Below, piece after piece: positions 54,833 through 64,000 of a stretch of 64,000 nt of DNA. Where the stretch lies: the NCBI GenBank assembly GCA_029204225.1, contig CM055093.1, positions 329,001 through 393,000 on the forward strand, in the 5' to 3' direction. The stretch is from Diphasiastrum complanatum (Eukaryota; Streptophyta; Lycopodiopsida; Lycopodiales; Lycopodiaceae). Under the pieces are notes generated by a model that was given only the letters and a program-made list of their open reading frames with translations, did not search any database and was not told where the DNA came from. Positions within the stretch are counted from its first letter, which is position 1, and the number at the start of each line of letters is the position of its first letter. A program made the position numbers and the translations under genes.

Positions 54833-55352
54833 TTAAAAGGATGTTAGAGCAAGAGCATGATTCTTTACAGCGCCCGCAAGTTCTGGCACAAAACTTATGC
54901 CATTTTGTACAAATGTTTTGATCAACTCTTGCCGCAATCTATATACATCGTCGGAATTGTACGACTCAAGAGTGAACTGTTCATAAACTAGGTGAATGAG
55001 TAAATAACTAACAATAATAAAAATCTGAATCAATAGAACAACAAATGAACAAAATTTTACCTTTCAATATCTACATCAACTTGTAGATTGTACCACTCGA
55101 TAAAGAGCTTGTATTGTATAGGACGAACCAAACACAACTAAAAGCATTCTTTTGCTATATACACCGTAGATATTCAACAAAAATTATTAATATTATGATA
55201 TACAATTTATTCATGCTATGACAATAGATTTAAAAAAAAAAAGATGCACATCAACAAAAAATTGTATATACCTTGAGAGATTTAATAGTTTTCTCTCCAG
55301 TAGATGTTGCCGTTGTTGGTATTTCACGCACGACATGATGAAGTAGAGAATT
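54833..55352 (-). pseudogene. Spliced-looking 3' end of an unidentified gene
   Basis: Three minus-strand blocks with intron-like borders. Block 1 (about 55352-55272), after ..ACACAG, encodes 'FNSLLHHVVREIPTTATSTG' and ends 'SLK' before GTATAT. Block 2 (about 55137-55063), after ..GCTTTTAG, reads 'LCLVRPIQYKLFIEWYNLQV' and ends before GTAAAA. Block 3 (about 54990-54833), after ..TTCACCTAG, reads 'YEQFTLESYNSDDVYRLRQE' and 'NGISFVPELAGAVKNHALAL' to a TAA. Blocks 1 and 2 join in phase; blocks 2 and 3 need a one-base shift, so this is a pseudogene or contains an error. The family is not recognised and no retroelement motif is present. Confidence 0.45.
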
Positions 55353-56262
55353 AAATTCTCTGTGTATTTTTAACTGAGTTTATTTTTACACGTAAAAAAT
55401 TTGATACTCTCTCCTCATTTATTTTTATAGAAAGAATATTCAGGCTCTAATGCCGATTGTAACAATCAAAATGAAAATTAGAATCAATTCTGACATGAGT
55501 ATAATCAAAATAAAAAGAAATCACATGTACAGTTGTCACACAAGCCAAATACTTCCAAGTACAACGACTTACCTAATTAGGTGACAAATATATACTATAA
55601 TTAATACATGATTGAATTCTATAAATGGATCATCCAGGCACACTCTACGTGATGTTTTGTCCATAAGACGAATGATTTTGAGCCTCCCAGTTACGCCGTC
55701 ATTCTGGTTGTAACTGCTATTTTGTTGTGCTTCAGTGTAATATAGCAGCAACACGTTTTTCTATCTGTGTATAATGTAGATGAATGCTTCTTGTGATTTG
55801 AATATACTTCATTGTTGTTTGATAACATTTGTTTACTCACTTTGATCAGAACACAGACGTCTACGACTCCTTAGTTTCTGATCAGACGATGGCTGTCTTT
55901 GACGCCCGAGGAACTTGCGCTATCACATTGCTATTTCAATCTATTTCAGAACTAAACTTCTGACTAAATCCATTTTTCAGTAATACCACACACAAATCAT
56001 TTCTAATACTCATTTTGTTTTTGTGAGTATAAACTAATTTATAAGATCCTATTGGACAATTGAACACTTAAGCTGTGATTATACTTAGCATAAACATTCC
56101 ATAAGACTTTTTTTTTTGCATCAAGCAGCTCATTGCAACGGGAGAGCTGTTCCGCAAATATTTATGCTCTCTTCTCCGTTCGCGTTTTTCATACTCCATC
56201 GCCCCCCTTCATATTGGTATAAATCGGGAGATTAAGTTTGTTCCATTTGTATTACTGTTAAC
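55353..56262. other. Unassigned sequence with a primer-site-like element
   Basis: At 55439-55465 the minus strand reads TTGTTACAATCGGCATTAGAGCCTG, resembling an LTR end followed by a mutated primer site (GGCATTAGAGCC versus GGTATCAGAGCC). An LTR of a minus-strand element may therefore lie to its right. Otherwise no genes are supported. Confidence 0.4.
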
Positions 56263-57040
56263 ATGTCTCATATTGGTAACTCTTCGTCATCATCCAACAA
56301 AATTAGAGTCATTGACAAATTCAATGGATCTAACTTCTACACGTGGAAGTTAAAACTCTAGATGATGTTGATAGATAGAGACCTTTGGGATGTAGTAGAA
56401 GGTTCTGACATGAAACCAGAAGATGGTGATCAAGAAAAGACATGGAAGATCAAAGATCAGAAGGCCTTAGCATGTATCACACTCAATTTGGTCGACTCCT
56501 AAATATCCCATGTTACCACATGCAAAACCTTAGGATGCATTAGATTTGTTATCAAATTTCTATGAGACTCATGATGTAACCACTAGATTACATCTTAGAA
56601 GGAAGTTCTTTACTCTTAGCATGTCTAATTCTACTGCCATCACATCTCACATCAACAGTTTTGAATATCTATTGGATCAGTTATCAGTTGTAGGATGCGC
56701 TATTCAAGATGATATTGCTGTTATGACCTTGCTTTCTTCTCTTCCAAAGTCGTAGGAACACTTTGTGGTGATGATCTTCACATAACCCGACCTCACTCTT
56801 CAAAAGGTGATCGGTCATCTTCTTCAAAAAGAAAAACGGAGAAAGACCAGCGGCTTGTCCATCAAAGACAAATCGATGGCCATGTACACCAAGAAGAAAG
56901 ACTATTCCAAGGGCAAGAATCAGGTGCAGCAACAACAATAGAAGCCTCATACTCAAGCTGAGAATAGTGGATCACGCAAGAAGCTTTTCTGCAGATATTG
57001 CAAGAGAGCCAATCACGACATGTCGTATCCGCATCTACAA
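56263..57040 (+). pseudogene. Ty1/copia gag remnant
   Basis: ATG 56263: 'MSHIGNSSSSSNKIRVIDKF', 'NGSNFYTWKLKL', then a TAG at the next codon, 'DRDLWDVVEGSDMKP', 'ALACITLNLVDS', 'LHLRRKFFTLSMSNST', 'DDIAVMTLLSSLPKS' and a knuckle 'KLFCRYCKRANHDMSYP' near 56985-57030. At least four in-frame stops. It is cut at 57041 by the left arm of an inverted repeat. Confidence 0.83.
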
Positions 57041-57384
57041 CGAGGTGAAGGAGGATGTCTCTCTCTTGCCTCCAATTAGTCTATTCATAGAAGATTTCAA
57101 GGTGCTTTTGTTGACTTTGTCTAAAAAGAAAATAGCTAAATAAAAAATATCATTTGCCATAAGCCATTTAATTGAAGTGGAATGAAAAAACGAATTGTTC
57201 TTGGGTCGAATGTCTTATCTTTCTATAATCTTAAGAAATTAGAAAGAATGGTTGCTCACAGTAACTAGATCAAAGACTAAATATGTAGTACATTTTATTT
57301 AGATTATTATGTTTGCTAATGCTAGTAATAGTAATATTATTCTTTGAAGCAAAATTCTCTAGCTAGAGGATAAACATACATTCT
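57041..57384 (+). repeat. Left arm of a large inverted repeat
   Basis: About 344 bp that pairs, inverted, with 59071-59415. Matching blocks include CGAGGTG/CACCTCG at the outer tips, GAAGGAGGATGTCTCTCTC, and TAAATATGTAGTACATTTTA plus TTTGCTAATGCTAGTAATAG toward the inside. Inner ~145 bp are roughly 90% identical. Confidence 0.88.
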
Positions 57385-57483
57385 AGTACATTATATTTAG
57401 CTTATTGTGTTTGCTAATGCTAGTAATAGTAATATTATGATTTGAAGCAAAATTCTCTGGCTAGAGGACAAACATACGTTCTC
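57288..57483. repeat. 98-bp direct tandem duplication
   Basis: Two units starting GTACATT(T/A)TATTTAG at 57288 and 57386, both containing TTTGCTAATGCTAGTAATAG and ending ACATAC(A/G)TTCT. The right arm of the inverted repeat holds only one unit. Confidence 0.9.
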
Positions 57484-57835
57484 TATGTATGCATGTTGAG
57501 AAAAGCTTCATATAGACTAAAGCAAGCTCCTTGAACTTGCCTCTAGGATTGAGACTGCCTTATTAGGGACAATTTTGGTGGATCCAAATCTGTACATTTT
57601 TTTTTGTCATGCAACTAGAATACTCAACTTGGTTTTATACATTGATGATATGATATTGACAAGAAGCAACAGTAGCCTAATTGACAAAATTCATAACAAT
57701 TTTGTCACATAAATTTGAAATGAAGAGTTTAGGTTGGTTTGGAGATAGGAACATAGCACAATTTTTTACTTAAAGCAAGTATAACCATGACTTACTTGAA
57801 AGGTTCTATAATTAAAAAAAAAAACATTGTAAAAC
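57478..57835 (+). pseudogene. Copia RT fragment inside the inverted repeat
   Basis: Plus strand, several frames: 'LRKASYRLKQAP' (usual 'L.KALYGLKQAP'), 'ILVDPNLYIFF', 'LVLYIDDMILTRSNSSLIDKI' with an intact Y-I-D-D box, and decayed 'DMKSLG'-like text. The rest of RT, RNase H and integrase are missing. Confidence 0.75.
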
Positions 57836-59070
57836 TTATTAAAGGATTACTCTCCCTCCACCCCCTCTCTCTTGTAGCCCTCTAAAAAAATTAGGCATAT
57901 TTCTAATACTACCAATGTAATTCATATTCATTGATGCAACATAGCTATGTCCATGATGCTTACAAAGCCAATACTCTCTTGACACACATAATATCATAGA
58001 ATAAACTCCATTATGTCTCACACTAAGACTAGTGTCCCATCCTTGGACAATAGGCCATCTCTTATAAGTAAGCTTCCTTGAGAATGGGCTTCAAAAGACC
58101 AAATCAATCAATTTCTGAAAATACTCATCACTTTTCTAATCACCATTCACATTAATGTTATTACAATCTATCGTAGGCAACTCACATGTTAAATATGAAT
58201 TATTCATTAAATGACAGAAATTATAACCTATAAATAAACAATGAATGCACGACCTTTCAAATATTTATGTAATCAAGTCTAGTTGCTATGTAGAAGCAAC
58301 AAAGATGGCATGCAATAATACCATTATGTAAACCATTCAACATGCCTTGTCTAGAAAATTGACAAGTTGATTAAATGAGGTGCTCTCAACCTTTAATTTA
58401 TAGAGTTCATATAAATAAGGAGAAAATAAAAAGTGGTTAATTTTGTTTAGGTGTTTTCTAAATGACCTCTAGATAATAAACTGGAGTTTCAAACACAATA
58501 CAAGGTCTAATATGTATTTTTTTTTAATGAAATGCAAATATTAAAATATTTAATATTAGAACTTACAAAATGTGCCTATTTTTAAGAATCAATGTGCAAT
58601 GTCTTAGTGCATATCAAAATGTGTCTTGTGTCAAAGTTTCATGATTTGCCAACACAATCATGCATGGTTAGAGTATATAATGATGGAATGTGGAGGTTGC
58701 ATGGGTGGCATGCATACAGATATATAATTGAAAAGCCTTAGGAATAATAGCATCTAATGGGTTATTGAGATATTTTTTAGTATAGACTTGTGTTCAGAAG
58801 GTGGTTTCTTGATTCAACCTTAGCACACTATGTCTCTTTGAAATTATACATTCTCAAGGTGGATTGGGAGTTCACACTTTATCTTGACTTCATGACATGT
58901 GACATGTGCTGCTACAAAGCATAAGCTTGATTAAGATATTCACATTCTTCGTTTTCTAAAATACAAAGTTTATTAAAGATATTAATTCTTCTTTGCTCCT
59001 CTATTTGTGCACTTTTAAAGTGAAATTTTTCTTTTGGCATTGCTATTGTGAAAATAGTGCAGATTTTTTG
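57836..59070. other. Spacer of the inverted repeat, unassigned
   Basis: AT-rich sequence with no ORF above 60 codons of any character on either strand. No transposase signature seen. Confidence 0.5.
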
Positions 59071-59415
59071 AGAATGTATGTTTATCCTCTAACTATAGAA
59101 TTCTGCTTCAAAACATATTATTACTATTACTAGCATTAGCAAACATAATAAACTAAATAAAATGTACTACATATTTAGTCTCTGATCTGGTTACTATGAG
59201 CAACCATTCTTTCAAAACTCTTAAACTTATAAAAAGATAAGGCATTCAACAAAAGAACAATTCTTTTTTTTATTCCACCTGATATTAAGTGGCTTATGGA
59301 AATTGATATATTTCATTTAACCATTTTCCTTTTAAACAAAGTCAACAAAAACACTTTGAAACCTTCTATGAGTAGAAAGGCAAGAGAGAGACATCCTCCT
59401 TCAAAGAGCACCTCG
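59071..59415 (-). repeat. Right arm of the large inverted repeat
   Basis: Reverse complement of 57041-57384 with scattered substitutions and small indels; outer tip CACCTCG at 59409-59415. No obvious direct duplication flanks the arms. Confidence 0.88.
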
Positions 59416-59507
59416 AATTGTTAGACAATTTCTACACAATCTCACGAGTTTGATCAAGATCACGATACCAAAATGAAATAGAATCAAAAGATAGGCAACA
59501 TATGTTT

Positions 59508-60154
59508 TGTGAGAAATTGTCAACTAGTTTGCTATTTTGGACATATTTGTTTATTTGGCATTTGAGGCCAATTTTCATATTAGACTTATAGTTTGATTTT
59601 TCAAAGTTATATTAGTCTAAAAGCATTTGAATGACCACTTTTAGAAAATGAGGGAAATAGTAGGAGGTCGAGTTTAGTGCATTCAAATTTGAATGTTGGA
59701 GACATTGAATCTAGTCCACAATAATAGTAGGATTTTTGTTATGAAGGGAAACCAAGCTCATTAATGATGCATGAACCTGTTATAAAAGGATGTAAACTCA
59801 TGGGAGAAATGATTCTTCTCTCTCTCATCTCATTTCATGCTTATACATGAGTTCTCTTGGGTTGGTCTATATTGGTGCACTATCTTGATGATATCTTGCA
59901 ATCTTGTGTGTAGAATGTTCATATTTGTTATATTTGGATCCACACGTGTGAAACACATAAGATTACTATTTTTTTACGGACAACAACTTCATATTATCTT
60001 AAGTTTGATGTTTGATCAATATCTTATTGAGTTTGCATCTCTTTCGTTAAGTAGATGTTGATTTTCTACATTGCAAATGGTGTAAATTGTGATATCTTTC
60101 AAACCAAAGATCAAAAGATGATTTTGGATCTTAATGATTGACAAAATCTTCACA
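59508..60154 (+). mobile_element. Solo copia LTR with 5-bp target duplication TGTTT
   Basis: TGTGAGAAATTGTCAAC.. to ..AAATCTTCACA, about 647 bp, closely similar along its whole length to the 5' LTR at 60378-61021. TGTTT stands immediately before (59503-59507) and after (60155-60159), so this is a separate insertion reduced to one LTR by recombination. Confidence 0.85.
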
Positions 60155-60321
60155 TGTTTAGATATGATCCTATCCTCGTACAACAACAATAATGCATTTA
60201 ATTTCTTCCTCCAATAGAGATTGAACAAGCATACATCAAATATTCTACACAAATGTAGAAGCAGAGATGAGATGATAGTATTGTCTCCAAAGCTTCCAAA
60301 AGTGGAACACCTCTTCTTCTG

Positions 60322-60339
60322 CTATTCTCTCTCTCTCTC

Positions 60340-60377
<38 letters not shown>
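60322..60377. repeat. (CT)n(AT)n(GT)n compound microsatellite
   Basis: CT units, then AT units, then about 15 GT units running straight into the LTR start at 60378. Confidence 0.93.
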
Positions 60378-60384
<7 letters not shown>

Positions 60385-61021
60385 TATCAACTAGTTTAGT
60401 CATATTTTGGTTAATTGGCAATTTAGTCCTGCATTTTCGACTTAGAGATAGATATTTCAAAGTTATATTAGTCTAAATGTTTTTGAATTATCATTTTTGG
60501 AAAGGTAGGGAAAGTAAGTAGGTGAGTTTGGACCCATTCAAATTTAAATGATTGGTACATTGAATCTAGTTCATATTGTGAGTAGGATTTTGGATCTAGA
60601 AGTTTCTATGGAGGAAAACCACATTCAAAATAGGACATAAACTTGTTATAAATAGTGTGAAAGCGTGAGAGGACATGATTCTCTCTCTCTTATCTCATTT
60701 CATGCTTATACATGAGTTCTCTTGGGTTCATCTATCCATTGGTGCACTATAGTGTTGATATCTTGCAATTTTGTGTGTAGAATGCAATTGTATGTTCATT
60801 ATTGGATCCACACGTGTGAAATCTAGTACCTTACTGTTATTGTATGGACAACAACTTCATTATTTCATACATTTAATATTTTATCAAGCTTGTTGATTTT
60901 GCATCTCTTTCATCAAGTAGATGTTGATTTTCTACATTGCCAATGGTGCTAATTGTGTTGTCATTCATGATTAAAGATCAAGATATGATTTTGGATCTTA
61001 GTGATTAACAAGTTCTTCACA
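60378..61021 (+). repeat. 5' LTR of a copia element
   Basis: TGTGAAATATCAACTAG.. to ..AAGTTCTTCACA, 644 bp, homologous to the solo LTR. A pyrimidine-rich stretch CTCTCTCTCTTATCTC lies near 60680 in both. Confidence 0.88.
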
Positions 61022-61040
61022 TGGTATCAGAGCTTGTGTT
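61022..61040 (+). promoter_or_regulatory. Primer-binding site of the copia element
   Basis: TGGTATCAGAGCTTG directly follows the LTR; it matches the complement of initiator tRNA-Met over 12 bases. Confidence 0.9.
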
Positions 61041-61617
61041 GCAGATTATTGAAGGATCAACCATATTTAGCAAGGATTTGGAGGAGATACCAATTCTAGA
61101 GTGTACCAGATTGATTTCTATTCAAAAATCAAGCATTTTGCATATGTAGAATTGATCTTTTGTAGGTCAAAACTCAATTTAGGTTTATGAACTTGAAGTA
61201 GGTTGATTTCACACATGCCTTACTATATTTGGCCGATTTTAATTGCATAAGGAAAGCTTCATTGGAGGCTACAAAATTCTATATCAAGTTTTTGATAGTT
61301 GCATCTAGAATTTGGAAGATTCAATTTTTTGTGATTTTGTCAAAACTCTAATTTTGTTTGGATCTCTATTTTTTGAGGTTGCTAGACTTCAAAATAGTGT
61401 GTTTCAATCTTAGGAAGTGGCAAGATTCGTTAGATTGTGAGTGGATCATAGTTGATCAAGATTTCTTTATTCTATGTGTTGATTTGCTAGTTATAGTGCT
61501 AGAAGAGAATTGAGAGGTTCCGTATCTTTGTGATTCTTTTTGGAAACATTTGTTGTTATTCAAAAGAGTGCTTTGTGCATTGGAACAGGTTGAATGAGAG
61601 GATCAAGTCATTGCAAC
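61041..61617 (+). other. Copia leader
   Basis: Untranslated leader between primer site and gag; T-rich, no ORF of interest. Confidence 0.6.
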
Positions 61618-62346
61618 ATGGCTACATTAAGTGGATTCATGTTGGAAGGCAATGATAGGCTTACCTCTACAAATTATTCTACTTGGAAGGTGAGAATGGA
61701 GTCTCTCCTTGAGATGAATGATATGATAGACATTGGTGTAGGTGTGGAGGAAAGACTCATGGTACAACAAGATCAAGGGATGTATGACAAGAGAGCTAAA
61801 AGGGCTTTACACATGATCAAGATGAATGTTACCAATGAGTTACTCAAGGAGATTGGTAAGTGCACATCATTTTTGGAGGCTTGGGAAGCTTTGATGAAGC
61901 TTTATGAATCCAAGTCTACATCTAGGGTACTAACCCTAAGAAAACAAATCTTTCAAAGTTTTCAAAAGAAGGAAGAGAGTGCTCATGCCTTTGTATTGAG
62001 AGTTAAAGCACTTAATGATGAGCTAGCATGCATTGATGATAGCATTAAGGAAGTAGAACTTGTGAAAGTTGTACTTAATGGATTGTTGGATGAGCATGCT
62101 AACCTTGTCCAAAGCTTTGCAATACAAAAGACTTTGCAAAGCATGGTGGATTTTCAAGAAGTGTTGGTGAATGAAGAGTATAGGCTTCAAGCAAGAGGTG
62201 GATCTACATCGACATCTCATGATGGAGAAGAGGTCATGTTCATCAAAGGCAAATTCAAGAGCAAACGAAAGAGCAAGTGTTTTAAACTTGACAAGATCAT
62301 GGTGAGTCTTCTTCTTTTGATAATAAGAAAGATAAATCTAAATTGA
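61618..62346 (+). CDS. Copia Gag
   Basis: Start chosen at ATG 61618 ('MATLSGFMLEGNDRLTSTNY'), the usual family start; an in-frame ATG at 61594 would add eight residues. Capsid blocks: 'STWKVRMESLLEMNDM', 'AKRALHMIKMNVTNELLKEI', 'SFLEAWEALMKLYESKSTSR', 'LNGLLDEHANLVQSFAIQ', then a basic stretch 'KFKSKRKSK'. A one-base shift near 62290 ends the frame early; the next frame continues into the zinc knuckle and protease. Gag packages the element RNA into cytoplasmic particles. Confidence 0.85.
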   Translation: MATLSGFMLEGNDRLTSTNYSTWKVRMESLLEMNDMIDIGVGVEERLMVQQDQGMYDKRAKRALHMIKMNVTNELLKEIGKCTSFLEAWEALMKLYESKSTSRVLTLRKQIFQSFQKKEESAHAFVLRVKALNDELACIDDSIKEVELVKVVLNGLLDEHANLVQSFAIQKTLQSMVDFQEVLVNEEYRLQARGGSTSTSHDGEEVMFIKGKFKSKRKSKCFKLDKIMVSLLLLIIRKINLN

Positions 62347-63035
62347 AGCGCTTCTATTGTGGCATCAAGGGGCATTTTGGTAGTGATTGCTACAAGAAGA
62401 AGAGAGATCAAGAAGAAAAGCAAGGCAATTTCACTTTTGATGAGGATGGTATTGGTGATCAAAACTCAAATGATGATATGTTTTTGATGTCTTCTTGTTT
62501 GCTAACCAATGATGGAGATATTGATCCATGGTGGATTGATAGGGAAGCAAGATTTCATATGACATGTCACAAAGAGTACTTCACTTCTTTAGTGTCTTAT
62601 GAAGGAGAAAAGAAGGTCATCAACATGGCCAATGGTGGTAAATTTGTTATCAAGGGCATTGGTACTATTCCTATTTTTCTCTCATCTACAAATAGGAATG
62701 TTCATTTAAAGAATGTTTTGTTCTTACCTTCCATTACTAAGAATGTGTTTAGTGTGTGTCAAATGGTTGACAAAGGGCTCAAAGTGAAATTTGTTGGTGA
62801 TTCTTGTTTGGTCAAAAGGAATGGAGTCTTGATTGCTCAAGGCAAGAGACAAGGTGAGCTCTACAAACTTGATGGATTTGTTGATTCTAACCATGGTGGT
62901 TTGAAGGCAAAGAAGCAAGTAGGTGAGCTTTGTTCAATGTCAAAGTCACAAAGGTTGTCTTATTCTAGATGTAGCTCAATATTTAAGATGCCTTTTCAGT
63001 TAGTACATTTGGATTTCATTTTACTAGTTCTTTGA
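62300..63035 (+). pseudogene. Copia zinc knuckle, protease and pre-integrase region
   Basis: The frame at 62343 gives 'RFYCGIKGHFGSDCYKK', a knuckle lacking its first Cys. The protease block reads 'PWWIDREARFHM' (62525-62560), where D-S-G-A is expected, so the catalytic D-S/T-G is lost as D-R-E. Then 'VHLKNVLFLPSITKNVFSVCQMV' and 'GELYKLDGFV' follow, the usual protease tail and pre-integrase part. The frame ends in TGA at 63033 after 'FQLVHLDFI'. Dead protease. Confidence 0.85.
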
Positions 63036-64000
63036 GTATTGGAGGAGCAAAGATGTTGTGACTCACATTGATGACTTTAGTAGATATTGTTGGACTTATC
63101 TTATAAAATGTGAGGATGAAGTATTTGATGTTTTTCTCAAGTTCAAGAATGTTGTGGAGAGTCAACATGAAAATCAAGTGCTTAAGTTTGGCAAATGAAA
63201 ACCTATCAACAAATTTCAAAAAGGTTTGTGTGACACATGGGATCAAGAGGGAGCTTTCAAACTCAAAGGTTCTATATGGTGTGGAAGAAAGGAAGGTCAA
63301 TCTTTTTGAAAGAGCTAAATCCATGAGGATGAATGCAAATCTTCCTAAGTCATTTTTAGGTGAAGCCTTGATGTATGCTAACTTTGTTTGCAATAGGTAC
63401 TCAAATGAAGACTTGGATGGTAAGAGTTCATTTGAAGTTCTTTTTGGTAAGAAGCCAAGGATGGAGCATTTGAAGATCTTTGGTATTACTTGCTACGTCA
63501 ACTCATCTTTTGGATTCTTGAAAGCAATCTTTATTGGATATAGTGAAGTAAGGAGAGCTTATAGGGTTTACATTCCTAAGTCAAAGAAAGTTCACATTTC
63601 TAAGCATGTTGTCTTTGAAGAGGAGAATGAGGATAAGCTTGATGTTGTTGATGTTGATCAATCTAACATTTTTGATGGTGATAAAGATGGTTCTTTGGAT
63701 GGTGATGGTGGAGATGCCTCTCCAAATCAAGTTCTTAGAAGATCCTCAAGAGAAAGACAAAATCCATCTAGGCTTACATATGATGACAAAGGTAAACAAG
63801 TGGAAGTGACTCACTTTGTTTACTCACATGTTTTGGAGAATCTTCTTGTATAGATGATGCTATGCAAGTGGATATTGGTTTTCATGGCTTTCCAACAACT
63901 AATAGATATGGAAAAGAGGTCTTAGTCAATGGCTTTGATGGTCAAGTGGAAGATCAAGAGGTTGATCTCAAAGGGCTTCAACAACACAGAAGGGAAAGTG
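63036..64000 (+). pseudogene. Copia integrase, continuing past the window end
   Basis: Integrase in shifted frames: 'VVTHIDDFSRYCWTYLIK' (63055-63110, containing one catalytic Asp), then a deletion of the segment that normally holds the second Asp and the Glu motif. 63110-63853 reads 'RAKSMRMNANLPKSFLGEAL', 'CNRYSNEDLDGKSSFEVLFG', 'EHLKIFGITCYV', 'YRVYIPKSKKVHISKHVVFEE' and the acidic linker toward RT ('NQVLRRSSRERQNPSR'). A stop falls at 63851. RT would lie to the right of the window. Confidence 0.83.

Overview
The window is nuclear DNA from a land plant with a large, repeat-rich genome. The evidence is one recognisable host gene, a plastid outer-envelope pore protein of the OEP21 family, buried in plant-type Ty3/gypsy chromoviruses, Ty1/copia elements, hAT transposons and LINEs, with long TC/GA/CA microsatellites throughout. 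The 24.5 kb intron and the LINE type would suit a fern or a gymnosperm, but the sequence alone does not decide this. There is no bacterial-type gene organisation, CRISPR array, rRNA or convincing tRNA.

Layout. 1-192: copia RNase H remnant cut by a hAT transposon (193-1805, resuming at 11579-11720). That hAT is itself interrupted by two head-to-head gypsy copies: a deleted minus-strand copy (1806-5225), a short LINE sliver (5226-5314) and a nearly complete plus-strand chromovirus (5315-11578). 12425-13435 plus 17465-18780 is a minus-strand LINE split by a copia element with a 5-bp target duplication (13436-17464). 18985-19136 is a long GA/GAT microsatellite lying just upstream of an OEP21 exon.

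OEP21. Three plus-strand exons (19155-19310, 43794-43892, 45182-45265) encode the last ~112 residues of the protein with perfect GT..AG borders, all in phase 0. The first intron seen here (19311-43793) holds a poly-C tract, old gypsy remnants (21.1-24.4 kb), two minus-strand gypsy pieces (24.9-28.7 and 29.0-32.6 kb), tandem copia copies sharing an LTR (32.65-40.1 kb) with a LINE ORF1 insert inside an LTR microsatellite, and a hAT-derived MITE with an 8-bp target duplication. The N-terminal exon or exons are not found and probably lie upstream of the window.

Downstream. 46080-48810 is a second hAT copy with a recognisable transposase containing an intron. 49.4-57.0 kb is a field of copia and LINE debris plus a coiled-coil ORF and a spliced-looking unidentified minus-strand gene end (54833-55352). 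57041-59415 is a large inverted-repeat structure. 59508-60154 is a solo copia LTR with its target duplication. 60378 to the end is a copia element of the same family (5' LTR, primer site, gag, protease, integrase) running off the window.

Most genes are selfish-element genes and nearly all are broken. The one functional system that can be argued from the sequence is the split OEP21 gene. The best candidates for unusual biology are its giant TE-filled intron, the in-frame stop codons of the chromovirus polyprotein (one shared by two copies), the apparent (TC)n preference of a LINE family, and the inverted repeat at 57-59.4 kb.
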